Assembly: GCA_003184365.1 (NCBI GenBank)
Contig: NKYR01000044.1
Span: forward strand, 124,001-188,000
Origin: Evernia prunastri
Lineage: Eukaryota > Ascomycota > Lecanoromycetes > Lecanorales > Parmeliaceae
Direction of reading: 5' to 3'
DNA length: 64,000 nt
Shown piece after piece: positions 11,135 to 23,400 of the stretch; within the stretch, counting starts at the first letter, position 1; every line of letters begins with the position of its first letter. The notes below the pieces were generated by a model. The model did not search any database. It was not told the DNA's origin and was given only the letters and a program-made list of their open reading frames with translations. Position numbers and translations under genes: made by a program.

Positions 11135-12974
11135 TATTGAGTGACGAGGTGTGTTTGAGCCTAGATAGTTGGTAGGATTTTGCCCAAGAGTAACGAACAC
11201 TCTTTCTCTCGTATCCCATGTCCTCAGGCCCTAACTTCGACCCACCCCCCCGACACACCTGGGCTCATATCATACCAAACCACACTGCCCTGCTCGCTCT
11301 TCGACACCGGCATGGCGTCAATCCGCCGCGCGAATTGCCATTCCTGCGATTTTAAAGAGACGAATCAAGTATGCCTCCCCAAGACAGAGACGGACAGCAT
11401 AACGTCAATCTGCCGCACCAGTTGCCCTTCCTCCGATTTTCAAGAGACGAATCAAGTATGCCTTCCCAAGATACAGACGGATGAATCTCGTTTGCAGTTG
11501 GCAGACTTCCCTCGTATATGTACTTGCATGGCGACTGTGATGGTGGAATAACATCCGCGGTCATCGATTGTGACATTTTTTTTCTCCTTTCAACCTTTTC
11601 CTCGTGCCGTGTCTGGGGTTGGGGCCCTTCTGTCACTCTTGGTGTTGGGCCGTTCCTGTCTGCTGGGTGTTGGTGTCCCTTCCCTACCTTGGGCCACAAT
11701 AAAAGTCCCTTGCATCTCCAGCCTCCCGTTGCCAGACGATCTTATTGTTCGCCCGCACAATATCGCGAAGCTCCTCGCGATAGGCTTTCTCTTGTTCTTT
11801 CAAAAGGTTTCGTTCGTTGACTAAAAGGCTTCTTGCTGGGGCCTTTGCGCGCTGCAGTTGTAGTGGGGGGCTGGTTCTAGAAGGAATAAGTCACTAGATC
11901 AGCTGCAATGGAAATAAATCTGCATCTGGAGGCATAGCAAAATCCCGAAAAGGCATCCCAAAATGGCCATTTTAAGTGCGCAATCATAGGACGGAAGATT
12001 GTTTCTTTGTAGTTTGTATGCTAAGCTACTGAAAGCCTCCGTGGTCCGTGGTTTGGAGCGATCATGCTCTTTGCTCAATTAGAATGAAACCCCCTCGATG
12101 GTAGACTTCGGGTCCTTCTATCCATTATGATTACGGCACAGATATCCGAGTAGGCGGTCATCCGGAGGATCTGTGTAGCCTATAACGCTTGCTGAAGGAA
12201 ATGGTATCGTTCATCACTTTGTGATTGGACGGGACTCGATACTTGGAACAGAGGATACAAGGCCAAAGGCAGGAGCACCGACCCCTTGCCATACTGCTGA
12301 GAGGCGGTACGGGTCAGCACAACTGGTCGATCCTTGCTTGTTGCCTTGGCAAGTTGCTGTCGCTATTCTAAAGTAGCATAGCATGCAGGATGGGCCTCGT
12401 CCGAGTCCACGCCATGCATGTACTTGGAGAACGTGTCGAGATAGGTTTGTCCCTTAGAGCTCGAGCCAACCCGCCAGCTGCAAAAGGAAACTGCACAGCT
12501 TCCTCTGCTTTAACAGTGCACAATGGCTAAGGCCATAGGATGAGAAGAACAGTTCGCAAGCTTCGCAGTGTGACAGTGCGAAATGAAGCGCTCTTGGAAA
12601 TATGTCACAATCCTTTTAGCGTCTGATAACCACATGGAGGGGCTGCCAAGATCGATCCCCATAGGGATGATAGAGTAGCTTGTCCTGCAGATAGTAACTG
12701 CCTTACTCTGAAAGTCGACAACGTTACCTTACTTTATCATACAAAGCCAAATCATTGCATGTCCAAAACTGCTGTTGATGACGATCGCGTTCTGCGGATT
12801 TGGCGCGGCTCGGATGGCGATTCGGCGTGCGTCACCCATCCCGGGTGGGGGTCAAGAGAGGATGACTGTTCGCCCAGGAGCTCCCGTAGTGGAGGGGCAG
12901 TCAGCACTACCCTAAGGTAGTCCCGCCTGGACAAGAGCCTCTATCTACTTTACTGTGCTGAAATTGCAAACATA
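11135..12974. other. Intergenic, 1.8 kb
   Basis: Holds an 87-nt tandem duplication (separate entry) and otherwise no frame with family features. The last ~200 nt before 12975 should contain the promoter of the alcohol oxidase. Confidence 0.5.
11315..11488. repeat. Two-copy 87-nt imperfect tandem repeat
   Basis: Copies at 11315-11401 and 11402-11488 share the segment gagacgaatcaagtatgcct and flanking sequence with roughly a dozen differences. The unit is a multiple of three, so an open plus-strand frame (11180-11551, 123 codons) passes through both copies with a 29-residue repeat. That frame has no recognised family and is not called as a gene. Confidence 0.85.
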
Positions 12975-15283
12975 ATGACGAGCACACAGCTGAACCTCAT
13001 CAACCCTCTCGACACACCTCTACCTCCCCCACCGGACGGTCGAGTCCTTACAGAATCGCAATGGACCACTTTGATGGCCATCGCAGATGCGGTCATCCCA
13101 TCCGTTGGAGTCTCCGCAACCCTGTCGAACCGCTGCCTCTGCGTCGCACCATCTGAGTATGCCTCAGCAATCGAGACAATCGCTCAACGCCTGCCTGCTG
13201 AGACAGATCCGAACCTCATACAGCAATTCCTTCAGGAGAACGCAAGCTCAGTGCCGGGCTTCAGAGAACTTTTACAGAGAATATTGGCAGACTATGTGCG
13301 AGAAGATGCTAGGAGGGGGATTAGAGTCCTGTTATCAGCATTGGAGTAAGTTCTACCCATAGGAGGGATGTAGACTGCATTCTGACGACCTAAAGCACGC
13401 GGGCAGGCTGTCTCCTGGCTACTGGCTACACAAAAGCCTATCATCTCCAGCCCGTCAATGTTCGACAGCAAATCCTGCGAGACTGGGCTAGGTCCTACCT
13501 CCCACCTTTGAAGCAGAGCGCCATGGCTCTGGAGAGTCTCTTTGTCTCGGCATGGGCTAGGACGAGTCCTACAATAGGTCCTATTCTTGGCTTCCCCCGA
13601 GCACCTGTTCACGGCAAGCCTGGCAAAGGCTTCGACTACAATTTCCTCCAATTACCTCCCGGCACTCAACCCGAGATACTCGACACAGATGTGGTCATAG
13701 TTGGGAGCGGATGCGGAGGCGCTGTGTGCGCCAAAAACCTTGCAGAGTCCGGTCACCGAGTTATGGTGGTAGAAAAGGCATACCACTGGGGCCCCGAATA
13801 TCTGCCAATGTCAGAGCAAGATGGAAGTATTCATCTCTTGGCCAATGGAGGTTTCCACTCATCTGATGACAACAGTATGTTCGTTGTATCAGGCCAGTCT
13901 TGGGGAGGAGGTGGAACAGTCAATTGGTCTGCATCACTGCAGACACAAGCTTTTGTTCGAAAGGAGTGGGCAGACACAGGCCTTCCATTCTTCACATCAT
14001 CTGCTTATCAGGATTCTTTGGATCGGGTCTGTCACCGGATGGGTGTCTCTACCAAATATGTGGAGCACAACAAGAACAACCAGATCCTAGCCGACGGTGC
14101 AAGGAAGCTGGGTTATAGTCAAAAGGCTGTGCCACAGAACACTGGAGGCAACAAACATCATTGCGGCTACTGCACCCTTGGCTGTGGTGCTGCCGAGAAA
14201 CAGGGTCCTGTGGTTTCGTTCCTTCCTGATGCCCAAAAAGCTGGAGCGCAATTCATGGAAGGTATTCGTGTCGATAGGGTGCTGTTCGAGAATATAAACG
14301 GAAATAAAACAGCAGTCGGCATCCAAGGAACTTGGAAGTCACGGGACAGCTCCGGCAGCGTGAGCGGCACTGATAGAACTACGCGCGAGGTCATCGTTAA
14401 AGCCAAGCGTGTCATCATTTCGGCTGGAAGCCTCGAAAGCCCTCTGCTGCTGCTTCGAAGCGGGCTCAAAAATCCACAAATTGGACGAAATCTCTACCTC
14501 CACCCAACTATAATAGTCTGTGCTACATTTCCTGACCGAGAGCCTATCAAACCTTGGGAAGGCGCTATACTTACCAATCTAGTAGACGAGTTTCAAAACT
14601 TGGATGGTGATCATCATGGTGTCAAGCTGGAATGTATGACTATGCTACCTTCTTGGATTTTGCCGAACCAGCTCTGGACTGGCGGTCTAGACCTCAAGAT
14701 ACTTGTATCAAAGTTTCCATATATGACAGGTCAAATTCCTATCGTGCGAGAGAAAGTTCCCGGACGTGTCTATCCTGACCCAACAGATGGACGATGCCGA
14801 ATCGCATATACACCTACCGCAATGGATGCAAAACATGCAATGGTAGGTATAGTAGCACTTGCCAAAATCCTTTACCTGGAGGGAGCAAAGGAGATCTTTC
14901 TGTGTACAGCAGGCATGCCTACATTCACTCGACCTGAGGTCGATGCCGCTTCAGATAGCGGTGAAGGCATCAACAACCCTGCATTCCAGTCATGGCTCGC
15001 AGAGGTCCAGAGAATAGGCCTGAACTTGCGACATTGTCAATGGGGCTCTGCTCATCAGATGGGAACGTGCCGTATGGCTGCGGACCCGCGAGCCGGTGTA
15101 GTGGATCCACAGGGTAAAGTGTGGAGCACAGAGGGACTTTACGTCTCTGATGCCAGTGTATTCCCCAGTGCAAGTGGAGTCAATCCAATGGTCACCAACA
15201 TGGCTATTAGTGATTGGATCTCAAGGGGTCTAGCTAGAGATCTAAACAAAGATGTAAAGGTTGAGACAAGGGCAAGGCTATGA
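12975..15283 (+). CDS. Long-chain fatty alcohol oxidase (GMC family), likely peroxisomal
   Basis: Predicted 752 residues from exons 12975..13345 and 13396..15283; the 50-nt intron (gtaagt...taaag) joins through an aspartate codon and restores LSALDTRAG. The enzyme oxidises long-chain alcohols to aldehydes with FAD and O2, feeding omega-oxidation of alkanes and lipids. Visible marks: an N-terminal helical region typical of fungal fatty alcohol oxidases, the Rossmann motif GSGCGGAVCAKNLAESGH at about residue 226, the SWGGGGTVNWSASLQ flavin-loop segment, and the C-terminal catalytic block HQMGTCRM followed by GLYVSDASVFPSASGVNPM. The chain ends in Ala-Arg-Leu, which fits the (S/A/C)(K/R/H)(L/M) PTS1 rule. 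Length matches the family. The nearest AG (acgggcag) would give the wrong phase, so the acceptor at 13395 was chosen. Confidence 0.88.
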
Positions 15284-15646
15284 GAGCTGGGTGAGGATTA
15301 CCAAAATCTGTGACCATAAATATTAAAATGTACAACACAAATTATTTTCGCCACCAAAATCGACCTTGGCGACAACACCTCAAGCCCGCTCTCAATAACA
15401 CCATTGGAAACAACTTGTCTTGCAAGCATACGCACACTTCATCCGTTTATTTTTGACCTTTTGTACAGTCCATCGAAATCGGTCAGTGGTACAATCGAAA
15501 AATGTCAAATTTTACAAATATTGCAAGTGCCTACTTCAGCAAATTTGGGTAGACTCATACAGTGACTCATACAGTCACAACTTCCAGCAAAGCCTGTTCG
15601 GTGGTCATCGCTCCAGCACGCTTTAGTAAGATTCCTAACATGAAAC
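15284..15646 (+). other. Short intergenic, 363 nt
   Basis: Between the alcohol oxidase stop and the next start on the same strand. It must hold the first gene's 3' end and the second gene's promoter. No gene is seen. The right end contains the short upstream frame described next. Confidence 0.6.
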
Positions 15647-15687
15647 ATGGCATCGTTGGTCGAGTACATACAGCGGGTCCACTCTGA
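15640..15687 (+). promoter_or_regulatory. Short upstream ORF overlapping the NMNAT-like start
   Basis: An ATG at 15640 opens 15 codons and stops at TGA 15685-15687, out of frame with the main ATG at 15647, which it overlaps. Ribosomes starting at the first ATG would miss the main start. The main ATG has the better context (A at -3, G at +4). Regulatory effect is inferred from position only. Confidence 0.5.
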
Positions 15688-16854
15688 ATATCCAGGCAAT
15701 CTTTCCAGCCTCGATCCCTTTTCCAAAGCAAATATCCACGCACCAACCTTGCTCAAGGGCCAGACAAACCGCATACTCGTCTACAAAGGCAGCTTTAGCC
15801 CCCCGCATGTCGGGCATTTGGCACTTCTGAAGCACGCCTTCGAGCACGGAGGCAGGGACCTCAACATGATAGCCGGGATCGTCAAACCACTAGAAGGATG
15901 CGAGCGCCCCTCGATGGCAAATTGCTCGGGCAAAGTTGTTTCGTTTAGTGTGAAAGAACGGGCAGTGCTCTGGAAAAGCGATGAGAGGTTGCCGGAATGG
16001 GCGTGGGTGTATGAGGACTCCATGGATCAGTTGTGGAAATTGATGTATTGTCTGGTGAAAATGACAAAAGAGGATGGATACGACTTGGAATTCGTGGCAT
16101 TGTATGGATCTGATCATATGGGATGGTTGGGCGAACCGTCTCGGCGGCTCAAGGGGGATCTGATGTTGATCGGTACCAACGGAGAGAGGAGATATGCCAC
16201 GTTTCGAGGCTGCGATGTTACTCTTATCTGTGATGCGGCGAGGAAGACCGTGGAGTTTGATATGGAGAGGCTAGAAAAGTTTGAAGGGGATGTGAAATGG
16301 ATGCGGCCAGTGCTGGATGCGGAGGGGTCGATACGCGAAGAAATGGCCAGGGCGAAAAATTTGATGGCCGTCCTCAAGGAGAAAGATCCAGGCGAATATC
16401 AGAGACTGGTGGACGAAGCTGGTAAGGCATAATCCTACGTAGGATAGCTCCATTCCATTAACACTTTCCCACAGGTTCCGAAGCAGCAGCCGTGGGGGAA
16501 AGGGCCATAACCTCTGTTGCGGAAGGAGTCAAGGATAATCAACACATCATCGCACAGAAAGGTGAAGGCATAGTGAGACGCTTCGTGAGACTTGATCGCT
16601 CGGCGCCTGGATTCCAGGAGACTCTGGTCAGTGGGTCCATCGTAAGGAATGCCATCGAGACGGAGGAAGAAGAGAAGGTGTGCGAAGTTCTGCAGGCGAT
16701 GGCGTTGAGTCCGGAGTTGTTGGGGGAAATGCTAGGCTTGAAGGTTTCAACGGGAGAGGGAGGCGATTGTGACGGCGCTGTCGACAAAGACTGCGCTGAA
16801 ACGTCCACTGGGGCGACAATCATGGAGGAGGAGTCGAAGATGGCAGAAGAATAG
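15647..16854 (+). CDS. NMNAT-like nucleotidyltransferase
   Basis: Predicted 384 residues from exons 15647..16421 and 16475..16854 (53-nt intron, gtaagg...cacag, joined through glycine). Residues 48-57 read GSFSPPHVGH, the nucleotide-binding (T/G)xFxPxHxGH motif of the nicotinamide-mononucleotide/cytidylyl transferase fold. A later YGSDHMGWL matches the GxD block that follows in NMNAT-type proteins. The C-terminal exon carries VSGSIVRNAI, standing where the family has its SSTxIR phosphate-binding motif, then an acidic tail. The fold suggests adenylyl or cytidylyl transfer to a small phosphorylated substrate, but the sequence departs from canonical eukaryotic NMNATs (GSFNPxTxMHL), so the substrate is open. 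An SxxxR pair is retained in the C-terminal motif. Confidence 0.75.
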
Positions 16855-18469
16855 GACACCCTAGCTCATGTGCCCCTGTCTTCGCCCCTTCGTTCTCAGG
16901 GGGAGGGTCGTCACGCTTTGTCCTTCGTTGTCGATGCGAGGGCCTTGCTGTGCCCTGCTGCAGCTAAAACAGCAAAATTTTCTCATAGGGATATTGGACA
17001 GAGAACGGGTAGAGTTTGTGACAGCATTATAGACGTGATACACACTATCGAGGAATGTTTTTACTACGGCTTGGTCAACATTGATGCTCTTGTATACATT
17101 GGATACACAAAGTAGTGTAGCACAGTCTTGCTCGGGCACTATAGAATAGCCAACGATGGGATGTCCACCAAGAATACTCTTGACCAAGGAAAGGGTATTC
17201 TCCACGTGTCACTGGCTGGGGAGGCATGCTCGGTCAATGAACCCTAGAGGCAGATATTGAATTGCGATTGGAGACAGTTATCGTAGAGATGATGCTGCTT
17301 CCGCGGAGAAGACCTGAACACCGCTGGTGGGGCCGCTAAGCCTACCCTGGAGTATGAGTAAAGTAACCGTCTCCAGGGGCTTTACGGCAAACCCCCACAC
17401 CGTCTTTGCACCCGCACTTGGCCGCTGGATTTGGGGGCGGTGGGAGGATGCGATTGGAGGTGCTTGATCTATAGCAAGGGATCTGCTGTTGACAGGTTGT
17501 AGACTGACGGCCAGGGAACACCGTCGGCGAGGGCAGATAACGAGACGGTAGGTTATTCTACTTTGTCACAACACACTTTCCTTTCCCAATTTCCATCCAG
17601 CCAGCCACCAAAGTCAAGTACTCATCTCTCATTAATGCCTAGGCAGGTTTTCAGGCTTTCTTTCAGCTGGATTAGAGTAGTAAGGTAACCTTTGTCGTTA
17701 TAAAATACTTTCAAGTAATTCTACGAATCCCATCTAACGCTACTACAAGACTACTGTTTCGGCTGGACGGTGGCGCGCTCACTAGCAAGGATTCCCACGT
17801 GGCCATCGGTCTGAGCTGAATGAAAAATGATGCACAGGGCTAAGGTTAGTCTATCCATGACTTTCTCGCTTGTAATCCGTTATTCGGTTAGTATATACTA
17901 TCAGACCCTGCGAACGCATGCAAGATGTACTCTATCATGTATGTGTGTCATTCTGCATGCTGCAGAGCCGAAGGCGTTGAGCCGTCAAGGAGAGTTCTAG
18001 TGTGGTGCACCATGTAAGCCAACAAAAGACACAAGAAAAAGAAAGAGACAGGATTCGGCAGGTGCTTAAGGTAGGTAATCAGTGCATACTGCGAGTGCGT
18101 GTTGACTTTCCCAAACGGAGTCTAGCATTTTAGCCTCCGCGGGGAGAGAGGACCCCCGGCGTTGGGGAAAGGCCGATTGACATTGCGATTGAACCAACGC
18201 AGGTTCTTCGAGTGTTGGCAATTATCGGCATCCCCTGCACCCTGAAATCTGAATGTCAAACCGAGCCAACCAAGGCTGAGATGGAGAGGAATGTCGGAAA
18301 AGAGCCATCTACGTAACGCGAGCATGGGTAAAGGCAACGCTGTCAAAATGGGCATATCTCGTGTGAGATTGCTACATCCAACCTCTCGCTCCCCCATCTT
18401 CCATCAATCTCCCTCCATTTCACCACGTCCAAAAGCCCGTCCGTTATCGCTCGTCTTCAGCTATTCAGA
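16855..18469. other. Intergenic, 1.6 kb, no supported gene
   Basis: No family-bearing frame on either strand. The final ~100 nt before 18470 are pyrimidine-rich and probably form the P450 leader. Confidence 0.5.
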
Positions 18470-20460
18470 ATGTCTCTCCCGAATGTTTCCAACGTCGCGC
18501 TCTGGTTCGCCCTAGCTCTCCTGCTTTGGACTGTGTTCAGCAAGCTCTATCAGGCCTACGCCTCGCCTCTGAGAGATGTCCAGGGCCCGTGGCTGGCAAG
18601 GTTCACTCGATTCTGGTATGCGAGATCGTCATACTCGCGACAAGGCCACAAGGTCAATATGGATTTGCATAAGAAATACGGACCGGTGGTTCGCATTGCC
18701 CCCAACGAGTATAGCATCGATGATTTGGAAGCCTCCAAGATCATTTATCGCGCAAGGGACCCTTTGGTCAAGGTCTGTTGCGTTATCTTGCGGGGTTCGG
18801 AATGCTTCTTGTTGATTGGTCCTTACAGGCGCCACGGTATGCAGGATGGGGACTGCCGAATGCAGAACCGAGTACTTTTACCACGCTTGATAACGTCCAT
18901 CACACAGCGCGCATACGTCAGGTCAACTCGTTATATCAGACTAGCGCGCTGGTGAATATTGAATATCAGGTCGATGGTGCGACGAACGAGTTCGTGGAAA
19001 GACTGTCGCAGTTTGCCAAGGAGGGCAAGGAAATTGATATGAGTGATTGGTTAAAGTACTATGCCTTTGATGCTGTTGGGTCTCTCTCGGTCAGTAGCTA
19101 GTCTATTTACAATGATATAGAGTGATGTACTGACCAGCTTGGTTCAGTTTGGCAAGCCTTTTGGCTTCCTTCGGGAAGGGACAGATATCGCAGGGATCCT
19201 GGAGACCATCCATTCTTATGCATTTTACGGTATGGTTGCGGGCATATACCACGAGTGGCATCCTGCCACGTACAGGATCTGGCAATGGCTGGCCCCCAAG
19301 GAACGTGGCGGAGGCATTGCACATATCATGCAATTTGCAGGCCAAACAATAGATGACTGGAACCAACGCCTGGAGTCAGAAAAAGCAAAAGATGAGGAGA
19401 GTACTGACGGTGGTGACTTGCTGTGCACTAATCAAACAGGCTCCTTGCTCGCCAAGCTCCGAAGGGATCCTGACAATTTCAAGATAGAGGATATCTTTTA
19501 TCACATGTCAATGAATGTGCTTGCGGGTGGGGAGACGACCGCTGCCTCAACGGCGAACATTGTCTACTATCTGATTAAGAACCCGAGGGTACTTAGTAAG
19601 CTTCGTGGAGAGTTGGAGAAAGCCTTGGAGAAGAGGAACGAGGCCAGCAAGAGGATCTCGATGAAGGAGGCGCAGAATATCCCGTATCTACAGGCGGTGA
19701 TAAAAGAGTCATTGAGGATCCTGCCCAACGGCCTGCACCTCCCGCGCGTGGTGCCCAAGGGCGGTCTCACTCTGGCGGGGCAATATTTCCCGGAAGGTGT
19801 AAGTAACACCAATCGCTATGGTGGATGGTCTTGAAAAACTTACAATGACACCAATTGCATAGGCAACGGTTGCCGTTAATCCTTGGGTCGCTCACGCCAA
19901 TCGATCCGTCTATGGGGAAGACGCCGATGTCTTTCGGCCGGAGAGGTGGCTAGAGGAGGAGGGTACGGATGGAGAGAATAAGATGGAGCAGTACTTCTTT
20001 ACGGTGAGTTCTTTCAATGGTCTTTGCGTATCGGCAGCTACACGACTTGTGGAACTACATGATCTTCTCGGCATGAACACATCCCAACACTCATTTCCAC
20101 CTGCTCCGCCCTCTGTGGGTGTCCAGGTGGCGCATGTTTTTTGTACCAGCGTACCAAGAAAAGCCACGATGATAGCCGTCCACAGCACCCATCCTTTCTC
20201 AAAAGTAAAAAGACGCAACTAGAACGAGGCCCGCTAACATGAACCGACGACAACAGTTCGGCCGCGGCCCTCGCGCCTGCCTGGGCAAGAACATCTCCCT
20301 CATGGAGATGAACAAGCTCATCCCGGAGCTCGTCCTGCGCTTCGACATCGACATGGCGGAAAAGGACGCCGAATGGACGGTGTACAACGATTGGTTCGTC
20401 AAGCAGGAAGGGTTCCGGGTGAAGATCGGTAAGAGGCCGGAGACCGGTGTGCTCTTGTGA
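18470..20460 (+). CDS. Cytochrome P450 monooxygenase
   Basis: Predicted 519 residues from five exons: 18470..18772, 18829..19089, 19148..19798, 19863..20003 and 20257..20460. All introns are phase 0. The protein is a microsomal haem monooxygenase: an N-terminal membrane helix (VALWFALALLLWTVF), proline-rich hinge, I-helix AGGETTAAST (about 314), K-helix ExxR as ESLR (about 375-378), FRPERW, and the haem loop FGRGPRACLG with the cysteine ligand near residue 460. The pattern around PNEYSIDD, DWLKYYAFDAVGSLSFGKPFGF and EQYFFTFG resembles the pisatin-demethylase-like P450s of fungi, which act on secondary metabolites or plant compounds. Substrate unknown. Intron 4 is 253 nt against 56-64 nt for the others and splits the chain just before the haem loop. 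It stands alone, with no other metabolite gene within 2 kb. Confidence 0.88.
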
Positions 20461-23400
20461 TTTGGCACCGAGTTTTCGAGGTTCGCCGGGTGGGGTGGGG
20501 TGGGAGGTAGTGGGGTGTGTGATTTCGTGTACGAAGTCGCGGGCTTCCCGTCGCGGACATTTGTTTACTGATTGAGATAATTTTAGCTCCGTCTGCTCCT
20601 ATCTGATTGCTCTGATTGTATATCTGGCCAGGTACTACGGCAAGCTGGTTGTGGAGATTCTGTGCTCAATGTCGGACCCTCCGTTCGGCGCTGTGCGAGG
20701 AAAAAAGTCTACTGCGGTGTTGTTATCCTGAGGACGTTATCATCGCGAGGAGCGCTCTTCCCTTGCTCGTGCTGGCTTCTCCGTTCTGATCCGGGAGACG
20801 CCGATGCGAGGTGACCAACAAGGACCGCTGTCCGGCGGTCCGTGTCTCTAACATGTGCAGTAAAGATGCCCATGAGCATCTTCCTCCTTGTCTGGCGCCA
20901 TGAAACCGCACGAGGGTAAATAAAGTTGCCGTTTCAGTCTTCATACTTTCTTTGTCGAAGACCTGCCAGGTCCGTCTTAGCATATCTCTTTTACCGAACA
21001 TTCTTTAATTGTGGATTGGGCGAGTGATGTACGGCTTTTGCGTCTGGGAGCATTGAAATTTTCAGGATCATGATGGGGAGATTCAGGCACACTCTATTGA
21101 GGGGTACTGAAGGATACGTGAATAGAGCAAGCTTGAGTCATCGTCCGCTAGATTGAAGGGTAGGAGCAGATACTGATCCGGAGTGTTCAAGCCGCAGACT
21201 GGTCGTCACCAATCCTCGAGGTAAGGCGGGTCCGTTGCTCTTGTGAGTCCGTTGTCGGCTCTGTAGCAGATCGTTTGTTAACTTATCCTCTCCTTTCTTC
21301 TTCCATCTTTCCTCTTTCCTCTTTCCCTTCAGACCTTCCGCCCACACCTCACTATTCGAGGCCATATCTGCTAGATGTACACAGCGCAACTAGCAAAGCC
21401 AGGCGGATCTTACCTTCAGCAGACGATTTGTCGCAAACGTTATTGGGTTGTAAAGCTGTTACCCCAAATTGCCCTTTCCAGTGACTCTTCCTGAAGAGAT
21501 TGAATCAGACCGCTCTGCCCGCAATGCAGCCACGAACACGGCTCCCCTTTACAGATCTACAAAGGTGTTGAAGCACACCATCGAGGCATGCTCAGTCCTG
21601 TAAAGTTACAGACAATATCGAACGATTCCTCAACGCAGACCGAACTCGCTGAGTTCTAGATCATGCTTAGTATCCTAAATCTCTTCCCTGTAGCAAACAA
21701 TGGCAACCATGAGGCTGAATCACGCAAATGGCAATCATGAGGCTATACAGAAAGTCGATACGTGGTTGCGTCTACCTAACGCCAGGGCTCTGAGTCCAAT
21801 AGAGGCCTGAAAAGGCATATCCTCGTAACCCCAGCGCTAGACTAACTCCCATGCTTCTAGCAGCATAGACCTGGAGTGAAAAACGAAGCTATATACATGC
21901 AACAGGCGTGGGCGGGCGGGACGAAAGAATGCTATGACTCTGAAAGAGATCAATTCGAATGAAGAGTCAAATGCAGATAGAAGCCAGCTACTTATGCTGC
22001 TTCCTAATGAGCTACCTCCCTTGTAGAGGACACGTATTCCAACATTCCAACCAAGGCCTGAAACGATATAAGCGATATTAAGGCCTACTAACCCCCTGTC
22101 ATGCAGGCGTGACTAAATCACACAGAATTCCAATATCTGCTCTCGCCAGCTTGCACATGTCCGAGCAACCACCTTCCGAGCCTTACTCGAAAACCTGTTG
22201 CGAATGCTTGAAGGCTCTTTCCCAAAACATCCCTACATCTAACCATCTCCAAGAATACAAGTCCCCAGTAGACAACATCGAAGCATTCCTATCCAACAAG
22301 CCTCAAATCTCCTAATTGGTCGACACAACGACGCAGCCTTGCACGACCCAAACCCATCCCATCTCCACACAGCACTGCCATATCTCCCACCAAGAAACTG
22401 CCAGTCCCACATGCCATAGACCCACACGCCAACACTCACAATAGCACAGCAGACCTTGGAAGCGTGCTCATCCCCCCTGCGCAAACATGCCAATCCAACC
22501 CGATTACCAGCGCCTGCTCTCAAAGTGGCGGGACGAAAAAGGTAGATGTGCGCGCGCGTGCTCTTTCATCTGCGCGGTTTTAGTTAGCATTGTTACATAG
22601 GAAAGAAAGTCTGCGCGGTGTTGTCACCTCTCCTCCACCCGAGCCTTGACAGTGAGTGCTGCTGCGTCGAGCGCTGCTTCTGATTTTGCTTCTGCTTCTG
22701 CTTCTGCTTCTGCACTTCCCCCTTGAGCTCTACCCAATGAACCCCCTTAACCCATAATTCATCCACAAGCGTAGAAAATCCCTTGACCAAGACGAGCAAG
22801 CAGAACAACGTTGAACTCCAATGAGACGTCCTTATCCCAGCTGCGAAGCTCACCTTCGCTACTATTGAAGCCATGCTGGCTTGTAATAACAGACGGCATG
22901 GAGGACTCAGACCGAAGCAAATGCAGAACAGAAACATTGGATAGCCGCCTATGGAGCGAGATGAGCGACTCGCAGACGGGCAATGTATCTTCGGCTTCAG
23001 ACTGGCTTGGTGGTCAGTATGCGTACTGCAGAAGGGAATGGGGGAAGACTAACCTTGTCTGACACCATGAGGCCCGAATGACAGGATTACTGCTGCGGTG
23101 AGATCTCGAATAACGCCCAGCTTGGAGATTGGTGCAATGCCTCGCATTGGGCTCACAGGAAAATGTAGGGAGAATGTTCAGGAGTTCAGCCCTACCTTAC
23201 CTTAGGCATATGGGAATTCGGCCGGAACTCCGTACTTTGGCATCGCGGAGGAATGGGAAAGCAGATATCGTCGTCGCTGTCTATGTGCCACCAGATGCCC
23301 TTAGATTCCATTCAGATGACCGTGACTAACATATTCGCTCCAAATCGTGCGCACAGTGACTTTTTCAATGCTTCACGCTTGACACTCCTCTCCTCCCATG

